From NCBI GenBank assembly GCA_019096065.1, contig JAGUCH010000008.1, positions 315,001 to 379,000 of the forward strand: a stretch of DNA of 64,000 nucleotides. The letters are read 5' to 3'. Within the stretch, counting starts at the first letter, position 1. The number at the start of each line of letters is the position of its first letter. The notes beneath the pieces are model-generated. The model made no database searches, had not been told where the DNA came from, and was given only the letters and a program-made list of their open reading frames with translations. The position numbers were made by a program, and so were the translations under genes. Shown here piece by piece: positions 35,854 through 46,404 of this stretch. The DNA comes from Paracyclopina nana (Eukaryota > Arthropoda > Copepoda > Cyclopoida > Cyclopettidae).

Positions 35854-38800
35854 TCAAAGGGCAGGATTTCCACAGACGACCACAACCACCAAGAACTCCT
35901 CCTTGATTTCATCGCCCAAATCCGGAGCCTCTCTTCGAAGAAGATCCATCGAATAGGAGCAGGGGGGGAAACAGTAGAGGACACCTTGCTGGGCCTCGCT
36001 GCCAGTCATGCTGATCACCCCAGCAGCCTCCTTTTGCTTCAGGTAGGAAATGAGGTTCTTCAGCGGCCTCGACTGAACATCCGGATTGTCGTTGAACATT
36101 TGGGCGTTTGTCGTCAAGCCCAAGAAGACCGCATGCGACCGACTGGTTGTCATCCGCCTTGTGACATCATCCAGTTTCGCTTGGTCCAAGCGAAGTCTTT
36201 GCGTAATCTTCAGGTTGGGCTTGTCGTGTTCGTCCTTGAGAGCGTCTGCAATGTGTCGGTCGCCTTCCATCAGATGGAGTTTCGTGGGGAACAGCGAGTT
36301 CTTCAGGATCAATCCGCCGTCCCAGACCTTTGGAGTCTTCTCGCCCAAGTCCTGGATTGAGGTGACATTGGCAAAGTTGGTTGTGGTACTTGTCTGCCTC
36401 GACGGGGAGAAGTCTTCGCCGGATTCCGGAGATCGACGCCTACTTCCCGCCTTGTAATCATCCCTGAAACAAGCACAGATGGATTGAATCCTGTGGGTGA
36501 ACTTTTTTTGTTAGAAAGTCAAGTCATTTTAAGTTAGACACGCCAAGTTACTCTAGGTTAGACCGCGTCTATGCTTTAGTGTAGACACCTTTTGGCATAG
36601 TTGGATTTTGTTAAAAAGTCAAGATATTTTAATTTAGACACCTTTTGGGATAGCACTAGTAGTATCGGCAAATTTCATTGACTGGTATACTTTATGATAG
36701 ACACCTTTTGGCATAGTACTCTTTGAGTAGATACAAATTAGTGACTAGTATGTTTTAGGTTAGACACCTTTTGGTACAGCACTTTTAGTTTAGACACATC
36801 AAGACCTATTAGGTTAGACGCCTTTTGGTACAGTACTTTTAGTTTAGACACACCAAGACGTTTTAGGTTAGACACCTTTTGGCATAGCACTATTAGGGGT
36901 GTCCATACATGTCTAATCTAATAGCGCTATGCCAAAAGGTGTCTAACCTAAAAGGTCTTGGTGCGTCTAAGCTAAAAGTAGTGTACGAAAAGGTGTCTAA
37001 CCTAATAGGTCTTGATGTGTCTAGGCTAAAAGTACTGTACCAAAAGGTGTCTAACCTAAAATGATCCTATCACAAAAATGGTGTCTACTTTAAAAGTGCC
37101 ATGTCAAAAGGTGTCTAACTTAAAGTATACCAGTTATTAAAATGTGTCTAACCTAAATGTACTATGCTAGGATGTCTAAATTAAAACATCTTGACTTTTT
37201 AACAGAATCGAACAATGCCAAAAGGGGTGCCATCTTTAAGCTAGACACATTTTGTACAGTCGGAATAAATTAGACACCTTTTGGCATAGTCATTTTTGGT
37301 TCGACACTTTTTTCATGACTGTCATGTTTTAGCATAGACACCTTTTGGCATAGTTGGATTTTGTTAGAAAGTCAAGATGTTTTAATTTAGACTCACTAGC
37401 ATAGTACTTTTAGGTTAGACAAATCTGAATAACTGGTATGCTTTAAGTTAGACACCTTTTGGCATAGCACTTTTAAAGTAGACACCATTTTTGTGACAGG
37501 AACATATTAGGTTAGACAACTTTTGGTACAGTACTTTTAGTTTAGACACATCAAGACCTTTTAGGTTAGACACCTTTTGGTACAGTACTTTTAGCTTAGA
37601 CACACCAAGACGTTTTAGGTTAGACACACCAAGACGTTTTAGGTTAGACACACCAAGACGTTTTAGGTTAGACACCTTTTGATACAGTACTCACATTGAC
37701 TTGGCAAAGGACCTAACCCAAACTACTTGCAACACCCAAAAATTATATATTTTCTGAAAGCTTATGTCCCAAGGGTTCATTTGGTGATAAAATAAAAATC
37801 CTGGCCTTTAGCTTCCAATAATATAAAACGTTTATATACATAAAAACGTTTTGCGCAAAAACGGCTCATTTTTTGGGGATAGTCAGCTTCAATGACCCCC
37901 ACTAAAATTCAAAAATAAAACTTAAGTTACTTCATAGTAAAATGGCTAGGATGAACAGAAACGGAGATATAGCTATGCTAAAAGTTGATTACTGCCACCT
38001 TGATTAATTTGGGGAACGGTAATAAGATCGAAATTTTAAGGTCGAAATCAACATGGGATTACAAAGTCGAAGCTTTTTAGAGACTGGGTATTAAAGTCGA
38101 AAGAGTAGGGTATTAAGTCCGATGGATTTTAAGTCTCAGGGTAATAAGATCGAACGGTGAATTATAACACCAAACATTACCTGGATTTTAAGATCGAATC
38201 ACCAGACAGTAGTCAAACCTCATCTAAGTAAAAATAAAAGTTGCTTGCCACAGCCAATAATTATAATAGTATAATTTTAAGACATGTCAAGACACACCCC
38301 ACTTGAAAAGTCCCTGATAATTCTTTTATGAAAATCATAATGATGCATTAATTAATCATAATTCGAAGTAATGTAAAAGAGCAATACTAGTTTTATGCAA
38401 AATGCCAACAATTTGTCTACTTTCTTGAATAAGCTCTTGTCACTCTGACGAATTACTGACGAACCAAATTTTGAAAACTTGAAAAAGCTTGAAACCCTAA
38501 AACTGCAAAGCCTGATGCTAAAACCCAGCTTGAACCAAATTATGAAAAACTTGAAAAAGCTAGAAACCCAAAAAATGCAAAGCTTGATAACCCAGTGTCT
38601 AACCTAAAACGTCTTGGTGTGTCTAAGCTAAAAGTACTATACCAAAAGGTGTCTAACCTAAAACATCTTGGTGTGTCTAGGCTAAAAGTACTGTACCAAA
38701 AGGTGTCTAACCTAAAACGTCTTGGTGTGTCTAAGCTAAAAGTACTGTACCAAAAGGTGTCTAACCTAAAACGTCTTGGTGTGTCTAAGCTTAAAGTACT

Positions 38801-41800
38801 GTACCAAAAGGTGTCTAACCTAAAACATACTAGTCACTAATTTGTGTCTACTCAAAAAGTACTGTGCCAAAAGGTGTCTATCATAAAGTATACTAGTCCT
38901 TGAAATCTGTCTACGCTAAAAGTGCTATGCCAAAAGGTGTCTAAATAAAAATATCTTGACTTTCTAACAAAATCCAACTATGCCAAAAGGTGTCTACACT
39001 AAAGCATAGACGTTGTCTAACCTAAAGTAACTTGGCGTGTCTAACTTAAAACGACTTGACTTTCTAACATAAAAAGTTCACCCTGCCAAAAGGTGTCTAT
39101 GCTAAAACATGATAGTCATGAAAAATGTGTCTAACCTAAAATGACTTTGCTAAGAAAAAGGTGTCTAACTTATTCCGACTGTACAAAATGTGTCTAGCTT
39201 AAAGAGTGTTCCTCGTGAGGTTTTCACCTAAACTTTCCTGGCCAACTTTATGTTATACATTTTCTGACTTTGATTAGGGGACATACTAAAATGCGCGACA
39301 TGCGCGACTTCTAAAATGCGCGACAAACTACTAAAAATGCATAGTCTTTTTTCTTTGTACTTTGAGCTTATGTGAGAGTAAACTGAACTTATTTCATCTG
39401 ATATTAGATCCTTACTTTAAAAGTACAAGTAAACCTTAATCAAACTTATTTTCAGGTACTAAAATGCGCGACATGCGCGACATTAGCCAAATCCAAAAAA
39501 TTGGGCAGCTATAGCCTTTGGAACATAAATGGGGCAGATATTTTTCGTGATTCACACAGGTTTGAGGCAAACTAGAAAATAGTTCTGCAGATCGAAGATA
39601 TTTGGTGGACATTTTCAGCTAATTTTTAACCAAGATTCATCAGGATTATTTAAGTCGGCAGTACATTAGCAAAGCCCAAATATTATTAGAACTTTTGACT
39701 CTTTCTAGCAAAGTCTTACGCAAATTCACGCACTTTTTCTGCAATCCAACCCTGTTCATTAGACTTTTTCTCTAATTGACAGTGTTTTTCAGATTAATTG
39801 CAAATAAAGACTATTCATTATATAAAAAAATATTTGGCTAAGTTTTACATGCAAATAGAAGTAATTTTTCGGGGTCAATTTTGTCCCTGATTTTTAATGA
39901 AATCCTTTATATAAATATATGTTTGAACACAAAGTGCGGTTTTGGGGGCGGCCTCTATTTTTTAGTGAAAATACAGCTTTTATGCGTTATTAGTGCTTTG
40001 CATGTCGCTCATTTTAGTAGTTGCGCATGTCGCGCATTTTAGTAGCATGTCGCGCAAGTAACCCATGTCGCGCATTTTAGTAGCTTGTCGCGCATGTCGC
40101 TCATTTTATTAGTTGCGCATGTCGCGCATTTTAGTAGCATGTCGCGCATGCAACCCATGTCGCGCATGTCGCGCATGTCACTCATTTTAGTAGTTGCGCA
40201 TTTTAGTAGCATGTCGCACATGTCGCGCAAGTCGCGCATGTAACCCATGTCGCGCATTTTAGTAGCTTGTCGCGCATGTCGCTCATTTTAGTAGTTGCGC
40301 ATGTCGCGCATTTTAGTAGCATGTTGCGCATGTCGCGAAAGTCGCGCATGTCACTCATTTAAGTAGTTGTGCATGTCGCGAAAGTCGCGCATGTCACTCA
40401 TTTAAGTAGTTGTGCATGTCGCGCAAGTCGCGCATGTCACTTATTTAAGTAGTTGCGCATGTCGCGCATTTTTGTAGCATGTCGCGCTTGTCGCTCATTT
40501 TAGTATTTGCGCATGTCGCGCATTTTAGTAGCATGTCGCGCATGTCGCGCATGTCGCGCATGTCGCGCATGTCGCGCATGTCGCGCATGTCGCGCATGTC
40601 GCGCTTGTCGCACTGATTGTCGTACCTGAAGTCTCCTCGACCTTTCCGGGCTCCTCGGCCTCCGCTTGACGGGTTAGACCGCTCAGAGTACTCAAAGTCT
40701 CGCTTCGTTGACGGGACGACATCGAGGTCAGCGAAGTCGATGCGAAGACGCTTATCCGGACCGCCCAAAGGATGACCTCGCATCTCCTGCACAGCAGCTT
40801 GAGCAGCGTCAATGTTTTCATAATAGATGTGAGCCTGAGTATCGCCTTGTCGGTATTCGATATCCTTGATGGCTCCGAATCGGTCAAACTCCTTCCACAA
40901 GAGCTGGCTTGAGCACCAAGGTCCTAGACATCCCACCCACACCTTGGTGGTGGCATTCACCTTGCCATAGCCGATTTTGCACTGGAACTTCCCAATGTAC
41001 TGTCCGGAGAGTTCCGTCTTGGCTCGATGCGACATGTCCAAGTTCTCGTAACGGATGAACGCATACGCATTCCCCGTCCCTGGCGGTGGCCTCTTGATGT
41101 CGATGTCCAAGAGATTGCCATAACGTCCAAAGATCCTCCGGATCTCCTCCTCGGTGATGTTCAGTTCCAGATTGCCCGTGAAGAGTGTTCGTGTTGCAAG
41201 AGGATCGTCTTCGGGGGGGATGTGTTCGAGGTAGTTCGGGAACTTGTCCTTCTTGTCCCCCCCCGCGGATCCGGAACCCCCGGATGACCGGTCATTGTAC
41301 CGAGGTCGACTCCCTTGGTATCCTTCGCCTCGAGATCCTCCTCCTCGGCCTCTTCCACCGCCACTTCCACCGTTATGGTGTCCTCGTCCGTGATGTCCGT
41401 CATAGTCGCGACTCGAGTGCGAAGACCGGGACACCGGTTCCCTATAAGAGTCCCGTTCCCTATAGTCATCCCGGTAGTCGTAGTTCCGGGAACTACTGCT
41501 GTAGTGTCCGGGGGGGGACCGGGAACGATACCGGGAAGACGAGGAAGAATACGGAGGCGGAGTGACACTTCTTCTTCGGGATCCGGAAGACCCTCCACCG
41601 TACGAATCGCTGCTCCTCGACTCATACACCGGTTCCACGACAGCCGGTTTGTCAAACAGGATGATCCGGGACTTGGAATGTCGGGCGTCTCGGGCGTCTT
41701 CAAAGTTCCGGAAGTAGACGTAGGCAACACGTCCGTCCGGATCGAGGACAACCCGGACGCTGATGTCACCGTACTTCTTGTATTCCCTGTACAGCGTGTC

Positions 41801-41908
41801 CCTCACGACATCATCGCTGGCCTTCGGATGCAGCGAACTGACACATAACACCTTGTAGGGTCTGGATCGCGAGTCCAGACCCGGAGGAGGACGACGTCCA
41901 CTGCTCAT
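35854..41908 (-). CDS. nito: Spenito / RBM15-type split-ends protein
   Basis: Nuclear RNA-binding protein of the SPEN family. Orthologues recruit the m6A writer complex and act in alternative splicing and Wnt/Notch signalling. Two coding exons, 41908-40626 and 36463-35854, join in phase to give 630 residues. RRM1 is at about 17-92 (YKVLCVSSL, VAYVYFRNFEDARDA). An R/S/G/Y-rich linker follows, then YLEHIPPEDDPLATRTLFTG leading into RRM2 and RRM3 (VWVGCLG, HIYYENIDAAQAAVQEM). The second exon is the SPOC domain (VWDGGLILKNSLFP, RRMTTSRSHAVFLGL, RPLKNLISYLKQKEAAGVIS, FPPC). The protein is shorter than human RBM15 (about 970) and lacks its long N-terminus. An acceptor just 5' of the ATG (TTTCAG, about 41922) suggests a 5' UTR intron. 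The 4.2-kb coding intron is packed with repeats, and the reading frame runs on into it past the donor. Confidence 0.95.
36520..37690. repeat. 57-bp tandem array with internal inversions (nito intron, block 1)
   Basis: Unit of the form TTTTAGGTTAGACACCTTTT plus GGTACAGTACTTTTAGCTTA plus GACACACCAAGACG. It runs in one orientation at 36520-36890, in the reverse at 36900-37200, and forward again at 37235-37690, so the block contains foldable inverted repeats. Confidence 0.9.
37735..37990. mobile_element. Diverged single arm of the foldback family
   Basis: Shares ATTTTCTGAAAGCTTATG, GGTTCATTTGGT, AAATCCTGGCCT and GACCCCCACTAAAATT with the arms of the element at 32108-32695, in the same order. The second arm is missing. 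Confidence 0.65.
38460..38590. repeat. Two-copy direct repeat in the nito intron
   Basis: Two copies of about 66 bp with the shared core GAACCAAATTATGAAAACTTGAAAAAGCTTGAAACCC.. (the first copy starts near 38462, the second near 38532). Confidence 0.7.
38590..39215. repeat. 57-bp tandem array, opposite strand (nito intron, block 2)
   Basis: Same unit as block 1 but inverted: GTCTAACCTAAAACGTCTTG, GTGTGTCTAAGCTAAAAGTA, CTGTACCAAAAGGT. The first four copies are almost identical and keep an ORF open, because 57 is a multiple of three. Later copies diverge. Paired with 37235-37690 it could form a very long hairpin. Confidence 0.9.
39285..39485. repeat. Left cluster of the GCGCGACAT motif (nito intron)
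   Basis: ACTAAAATGCGCGACATGCGCGAC at 39288 and a second copy near 39464 are in the orientation opposite to the dense array at 40005-40615. The two clusters may be the ends of one element. Confidence 0.6.
40005..40615. repeat. 9-bp CATGTCGCG satellite abutting the nito splice donor
   Basis: Mixed array of 9-mers (GCATGTCGC) and a longer unit, ATTTTAGTAGTTGCGCATGT. It becomes a pure run of about eight 9-mers at 40528-40600, ending roughly 10-15 bases from the nito 5' splice site at 40625. On the nito strand it encodes Met-Arg-Asp repeats in frame with exon 1. Confidence 0.92.
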
Positions 41909-41989
41909 GTTCTACAACGTCTGAAAGCAGAGTTAACAATATGCGACAACACTCGATAGATTCATTTTTAAAGCTACGATGCACAAAAT

Positions 41990-42480
41990 TCGATTGGGTG
42001 GTCTTTTGTTAAACGGGCTTTAGCGAGTGCCAAAGGCGAAGCACATTTGAAATCACTCGAAGAGTAAGAGCTTGTCACTAACATTGGGCCAGCGTCACTC
42101 ATGCACAATTTCAAAACACTCCGTTTGAAGCCACTTTTTGCAAGAACATTTGAGTGTTTCGAAGTCAAAACATTAGAACACTCTTCAAGTCACTGCGATG
42201 GCACTAATTTTGGCACTAGATAAAACATCACTAGTGGACATGAATGGCGGCACTTCCACAAAGAAGAGGCACGAGACAAAAATTGCTTTAACATATCTTA
42301 AAAAGGTTTCGCAAAGGTTTACTCATTGAAGAAAAAAGAAATTCGACCAAGCGGTCATTTGCTAAACGAGCTTAAATGAGTGCCAAAGGTGAGAGACATT
42401 TGAAGTCACTCGAATAGTAAAAGCTTGTCACTAAAATTGGCATTTTGCCACCGCTTCACAATTTCACAAAAGTATCATCG
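41990..42480. repeat. Duplicated 140-bp block upstream of nito
   Basis: Segments at about 41995-42125 and 42345-42475 share GTCATTTGCTAAACGAGCTT-type sequence, GAGTGCCAAAGG, CATTTGAAGTCACTCGAA and AGTAAAAGCTTGTCACTAA. A separate short run of a 13-bp unit (TTGGCACTAAA with a two-base linker, 4-5 copies) lies at 42612-42660. Confidence 0.75.
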
Positions 42481-42877
42481 TTAACCTCGAATGAACACTT
42501 TCGATTCTCTCACTGCTGAAAAAAGGGAATTAACCACAGAAGAAGAAGAAGCACTTTTTCACCATTATTCAAGAAGAGTGGAAAAACGACACTTTTTCTC
42601 CGAGGAGGTCACTTTTTGGCACTAAATTGGCACTAAATTGGCACTAAATTGGCACTAAGAAGAACCCTTACTCCACCTTAACTGAATTTCCTACTTTTAG
42701 GACACTTTGTGCACACTTTCATAGCTAATTACTCAAACTTGGCGCCACTCTTTCATTTGAAACACTTTTTTTTTCACCACTATACAAAGCTAGCAGAATT
42801 CACTTTTTTCCGTTAATTGGCAGCGCTGAAAAAAAGAAGCAAGGAGAGCACTGAAATGCACAAAACTCACTCAGAAG

Positions 42878-43025
42878 AATCCTTGTTGGCACCAAAACAA
42901 AGCACACTGTGACTTGAATCCAGTCAAAATTCGATGATGGAGAAATCTCGCTTTTCTTTCTTCGACTTGGACAACAACGCAATGCGACAAAAAACGGATC
43001 GGTTTTCGAACTCGAGCTCATTTAT
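42878..43025 (-). other. Possible 5' untranslated exon of nito
   Basis: On the minus strand this GC-richer block ends in a donor (TTCTGA|GTGAGTTTT, about 42876) that could join the acceptor about 15 bases 5' of the nito ATG. The ATG in this block would be out of frame with nito, so it would be leader sequence or an upstream ORF. Confidence 0.35.
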
Positions 43026-43725
43026 GGCAGCGCGCTTTTGTAAACAACCATGACGTCAGCATATTTTTAAAGTTGTCCAAAAAAGCTGTTAAAATACCTT
43101 TTTAGCAATTTATGCTTAGAATTTTCATCATTTTAGTTATTTTTTTTCTAAAAACCTCATTTAAGCGATTTAAATTGGCTTTAATTTGTATTTTTAAATC
43201 AGTTTGATGACGTCATCAATTTGAGGACGGTTTTAACGGAAAATCGCAGCAAGAAAAATGGCCACTTTGAAGCCGGCCTGATTAACAAAACTTTCATGAA
43301 AATGCTGATTATCATAATTAAATAATACAAATATAAAATTATGATTTATTCTTATAGGTTTTGCATTGTTGAATTTCGCGATAAAAGTTCGCGAAAACAC
43401 AGACAAAATACAAAAAGTGCCTTAGAAAAGTAGGCCTACTTTTCATAACAATTATTGCTTTTTCTCATAATAATCCTTAAAGTTTCCCACTTTTCACGAG
43501 TAAAAAGTAAAAAAATAATTAAATAATCTTCATTTAAACGTTAAAAAGCAGCAAAGTTACCGTTCAAATCGCTTATTTTCTTTGTTGTTTACATTTTTAG
43601 AGGTTGCGTGAAAATTCCGCGAAAGTAGCGGGCGTCAAACCAAAAGTAAACAAAAGGAGAAAAGCAAAACGTCAAATCTCTTTTGACGTTTCACTCCACG
43701 GCAAAAAGGTGGAAAACGGATAAAA

Positions 43726-45079
43726 ATGGACGAGTCCACTGAAGAAACGAGTGAAAATGCAGAAAAATCAAAAGTCAGTGAAATTCCTGAGCAAATTGAA
43801 CATCCAGACAATGTTGAAATCCGGCAAAAGAAAGATTTCAAGTCAAAGTCGAAGCAGTCAAAATCGAGCAAAGCGGTGAGCTAATTTGACTTATTATTTG
43901 GTTAAACATTGAATTTACTTCATTTTTAGGCCAAAAAAGAGGATGAACGTTTGTCATGGATTGCAGTCAGTTCTGATGATGTGAGCTACTTAAAAAAAAT
44001 CAGTTTTATTTAAAAGACTTATTTTAAGTTATCTTTTATAGGAATGTATTCCAAGGATCAAAGTGAGCTCATCTTCTTCTTCTTCGAGTGACGAGGAAAC
44101 TTCACCTTCATTCATTCAGGGCAATGGCAAGTCCAAAAATTGGCAAAAAGAGCCATTGAGTATTATGTGGTAATTATAAAAGATCTGGTCATCAAAAATT
44201 GGCAACATTGCATAATAAGAAATAATTGAATCAAGTGTATGAAAAACTAAAGTTTTACTAAAGAAAATCAAAGAAATGCTATTAAAAAAGCTAAGTTTTT
44301 TTTGTAAAATTGAGTGAAATTTCAAATTTCAGATTTGCTAAAGCTTTATTATAAAAAAATCAAAGAAATGCTATGAAAAAGCTAAGTTTTTTTGGTAATT
44401 TTTTTTGTAAAATTGAGCAAAATTTCAAATTTCAGATTTGCTAAAGTTTTATTATAATCATATAAAAGAAATGCTATTAAAAAGCTAAGTTTTTTTGGTA
44501 TTTTTTTTTGTAAAATTGAGCGAAATTTCAAATTTCAGATTTGCTCAAATTTCAAATTTCAGATTTGCTCAAATTTCAAATTTCAGATTTGCTCAAATTT
44601 CAAATTAAGATTTGCTCAAATTTCAAATTTAAGAGTTGCTCAAATTTCAAATTTAAGATTTGCTCAAATTTCAAATTTAAGATTTGCTCAAATTTCAAAT
44701 TTAAGATTTGCTCAAATTTCATTTACGCAACTCCTTACTAAAAAAAATTGAATTAAATTAATGTTTTTTTTTTTTGCATAGGTGCTTAAAATCCTTTGAT
44801 GATGGCAATTCATCTCAGCCTTCCACATCAAGAGTTGTTTTGTACGACCAGCAAACTGTGATGGCTTTGGAGGCTCAAAATGGCAGCCAAAATAAGAAGA
44901 AGAAGAAACGGCGGAAAAAGAGGGCGAAAAAGGTGGCCAAAGTTGCTCAAAGTGAGCCTCAATTGAGCTCTGAAAGTATTGACAGCAGTCCAAGCAGCTA
45001 CAGAAATGACCCACAGTGGACTGGCTACAAAATCAAGCAAAAATGGAGGCCTCAAATTGACACAGTGGATTCTGACTGA
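43726..45079 (+). CDS. Unrecognised small basic protein, probably nuclear
   Basis: No family recognised. Four exons in phase: 43726-43875, 43930-43980, 44042-44169, 44782-45079; 208 residues. Charged and disordered throughout: a Lys/Ser-rich N-terminal third, then a serine run followed by DEE (casein-kinase-like), and a polybasic KKKKKRRKKRAKK block (about residues 140-152) that would serve as a nuclear or nucleolar localisation signal. A conserved-looking C-terminus reads NDPQWTGYKIKQKWRPQID. The third donor was chosen as TG|GTAATT because it alone restores the frame of the last exon; a GC donor 38 bases earlier does not. The last intron holds a 24-bp tandem repeat. Confidence 0.55.
44520..44720. 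repeat. 24-bp tandem repeat in the last intron of the basic-protein gene
   Basis: Eight or nine copies of TTTCAAATTTMAGATTTGCTCAAA. Preceding it, at 44260-44530, three longer copies of a TTTATTATAA..AAAGCTAAGTTTTTTT block expand the intron. Confidence 0.85.
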
Positions 45080-45226
45080 AATTCACTTTTCCTTTTAATT
45101 AAAATTTGACAATTCTTTAAAAATATTTTTTAACGATTGAAAATAAGCTATATATATTTTTTTGAAATAATTGTCAGCTTTGTTTTATTGCAAGTTACCA
45201 AGAAGATGTGATAAAAGTGTTTTGTG

Positions 45227-45678
45227 CACAGTGGATATTTCACTTTTGAGGCGCGCATACTAATTGAACGAAAAATGGACATGATGCAGTGTCTCAAAAC
45301 ACATTTTATTGGCATTTTTAAAATAAAAAACCCTGAAAATTATTTTGAAAATGAATAGCTGCATTGTGGAAATCAGCTTACTAGATTTGGCAAAAGAGAT
45401 GAGATGAACAAAGGAGAGATTTTAATGAGGAGAAGCTTTGTGGTTCAATTTCGCGTTGTCACTTGAATTACAATGGTTGCTTTTATTTTCGGGCCTTCGC
45501 GCGCAAAAAAGGCCATAAATTAACTCGGCCCATTTTGCAAGACAAGCACACACATCCAATCTTGGCATGGCTCATAAGTTATTTCCAATTTGATGATGAG
45601 ATGCTATGACAATAAAGCATAAAAAATTAATTTGAAAAAAAAGTAATGCGCGCCCAAGGCCCATAATAATCCACTGTG
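45227..45678. mobile_element. MITE-like element, CACAGTGG family (452 bp)
   Basis: Left end CACAGTGGATATTTCACTTT followed by GGCGCGCATAC; right end CATAATAATCCACTGTG. No ORF. Confidence 0.55.
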
Positions 45679-45733
45679 GCGCAAAACTGACGCCTAGTTT
45701 CCATTACATATTGAAATGCCATGAGCATTAGCA

Positions 45734-45829
45734 CACAGTGGGCTATTTTGCGATTTTTTGCGCGCATTTTTTTTTTTTTGGCTCGATATGGGCCCAAAAT
45801 TAAAAAAAACGGGCAAATAATCCACTGTG
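45734..45829. mobile_element. MITE-like element, CACAGTGG family (96 bp)
   Basis: CACAGTGGGCTATTTTGCGA, then GCGCGCATT, at the left; AAATAATCCACTGTG at the right. Only 55 bases separate it from the previous member. Confidence 0.6.
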
Positions 45830-46380
45830 TTCCAACGCGAATTTGTATAATGGCATGCAACAAGAAAAATTGTGGGCGGGGCTTGCAATTTTCTTGCCAT
45901 AATTATGCAACAAGTGGACCTCCAACTGAGGCAAGCTTCATAAAATAATCCAAGGTGCATAGAAAAAATACGTGAAATTCCGCACAAATTCCTTTAAAAA
46001 ATACCCAAACTTTGTTGAGAAATGCTTGAAATTTTGACAGGGGCCTCTTTTTGTGTAGTGGAGCAGAAAGTAGAAATCTGTGGAATTCATGACTTTGAAT
46101 TGATGGACCTTGCAAGCCCGTGAAATGTAGATTAGATTGTTAATGTTTTCGGGCCTTGTTCCTACACTCAAGGCCATAAAAGGTGTTGTTGCAGATCATT
46201 GACCCAAAACATTATGGACTCTTTGAATTTCGAATTTTTCCTCTAGAGTCAAAATAGCAATAAATCCACAGAGTTCAATGCAGCATCTGCTTTGTTGGCC
46301 TCGGGGCAAATCTTGCGATTCCAAGAAGCCCCAAATGTCCACTGGCAAACTTGGCCACTGTCAAAAATCCGATTTTGATT
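45830..46380. other. Intergenic, no gene seen
   Basis: AT-rich DNA with chance ORFs on both strands that have no recognisable motifs. No array. Confidence 0.5.
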
Positions 46381-46404
46381 TCAAGTTTCGAGCATTTTTT
46401 AAGT

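Noticed and set aside
38595-38840. 81-codon ORF with 19-residue repeats (and similar ORFs at 37448, 14851 and 15077)
   Set aside because: These are translations of tandem arrays whose units lack stops; there is no start context or splice structure.
38590-39215. CRISPR-like repeat-spacer array
   Set aside because: The host is a eukaryote and the whole unit repeats; there are no unique spacers of constant length.
41161-41848. Long antisense and alternative-frame ORFs over nito exon 1
   Set aside because: They are shadows of the arginine/glycine-rich nito coding sequence.
44131-44136. GC donor (GCAAGT) for the third exon of the basic-protein gene
   Set aside because: It would put the last exon out of frame; the downstream TG|GTAATT donor at 44169/44170 keeps the frame.
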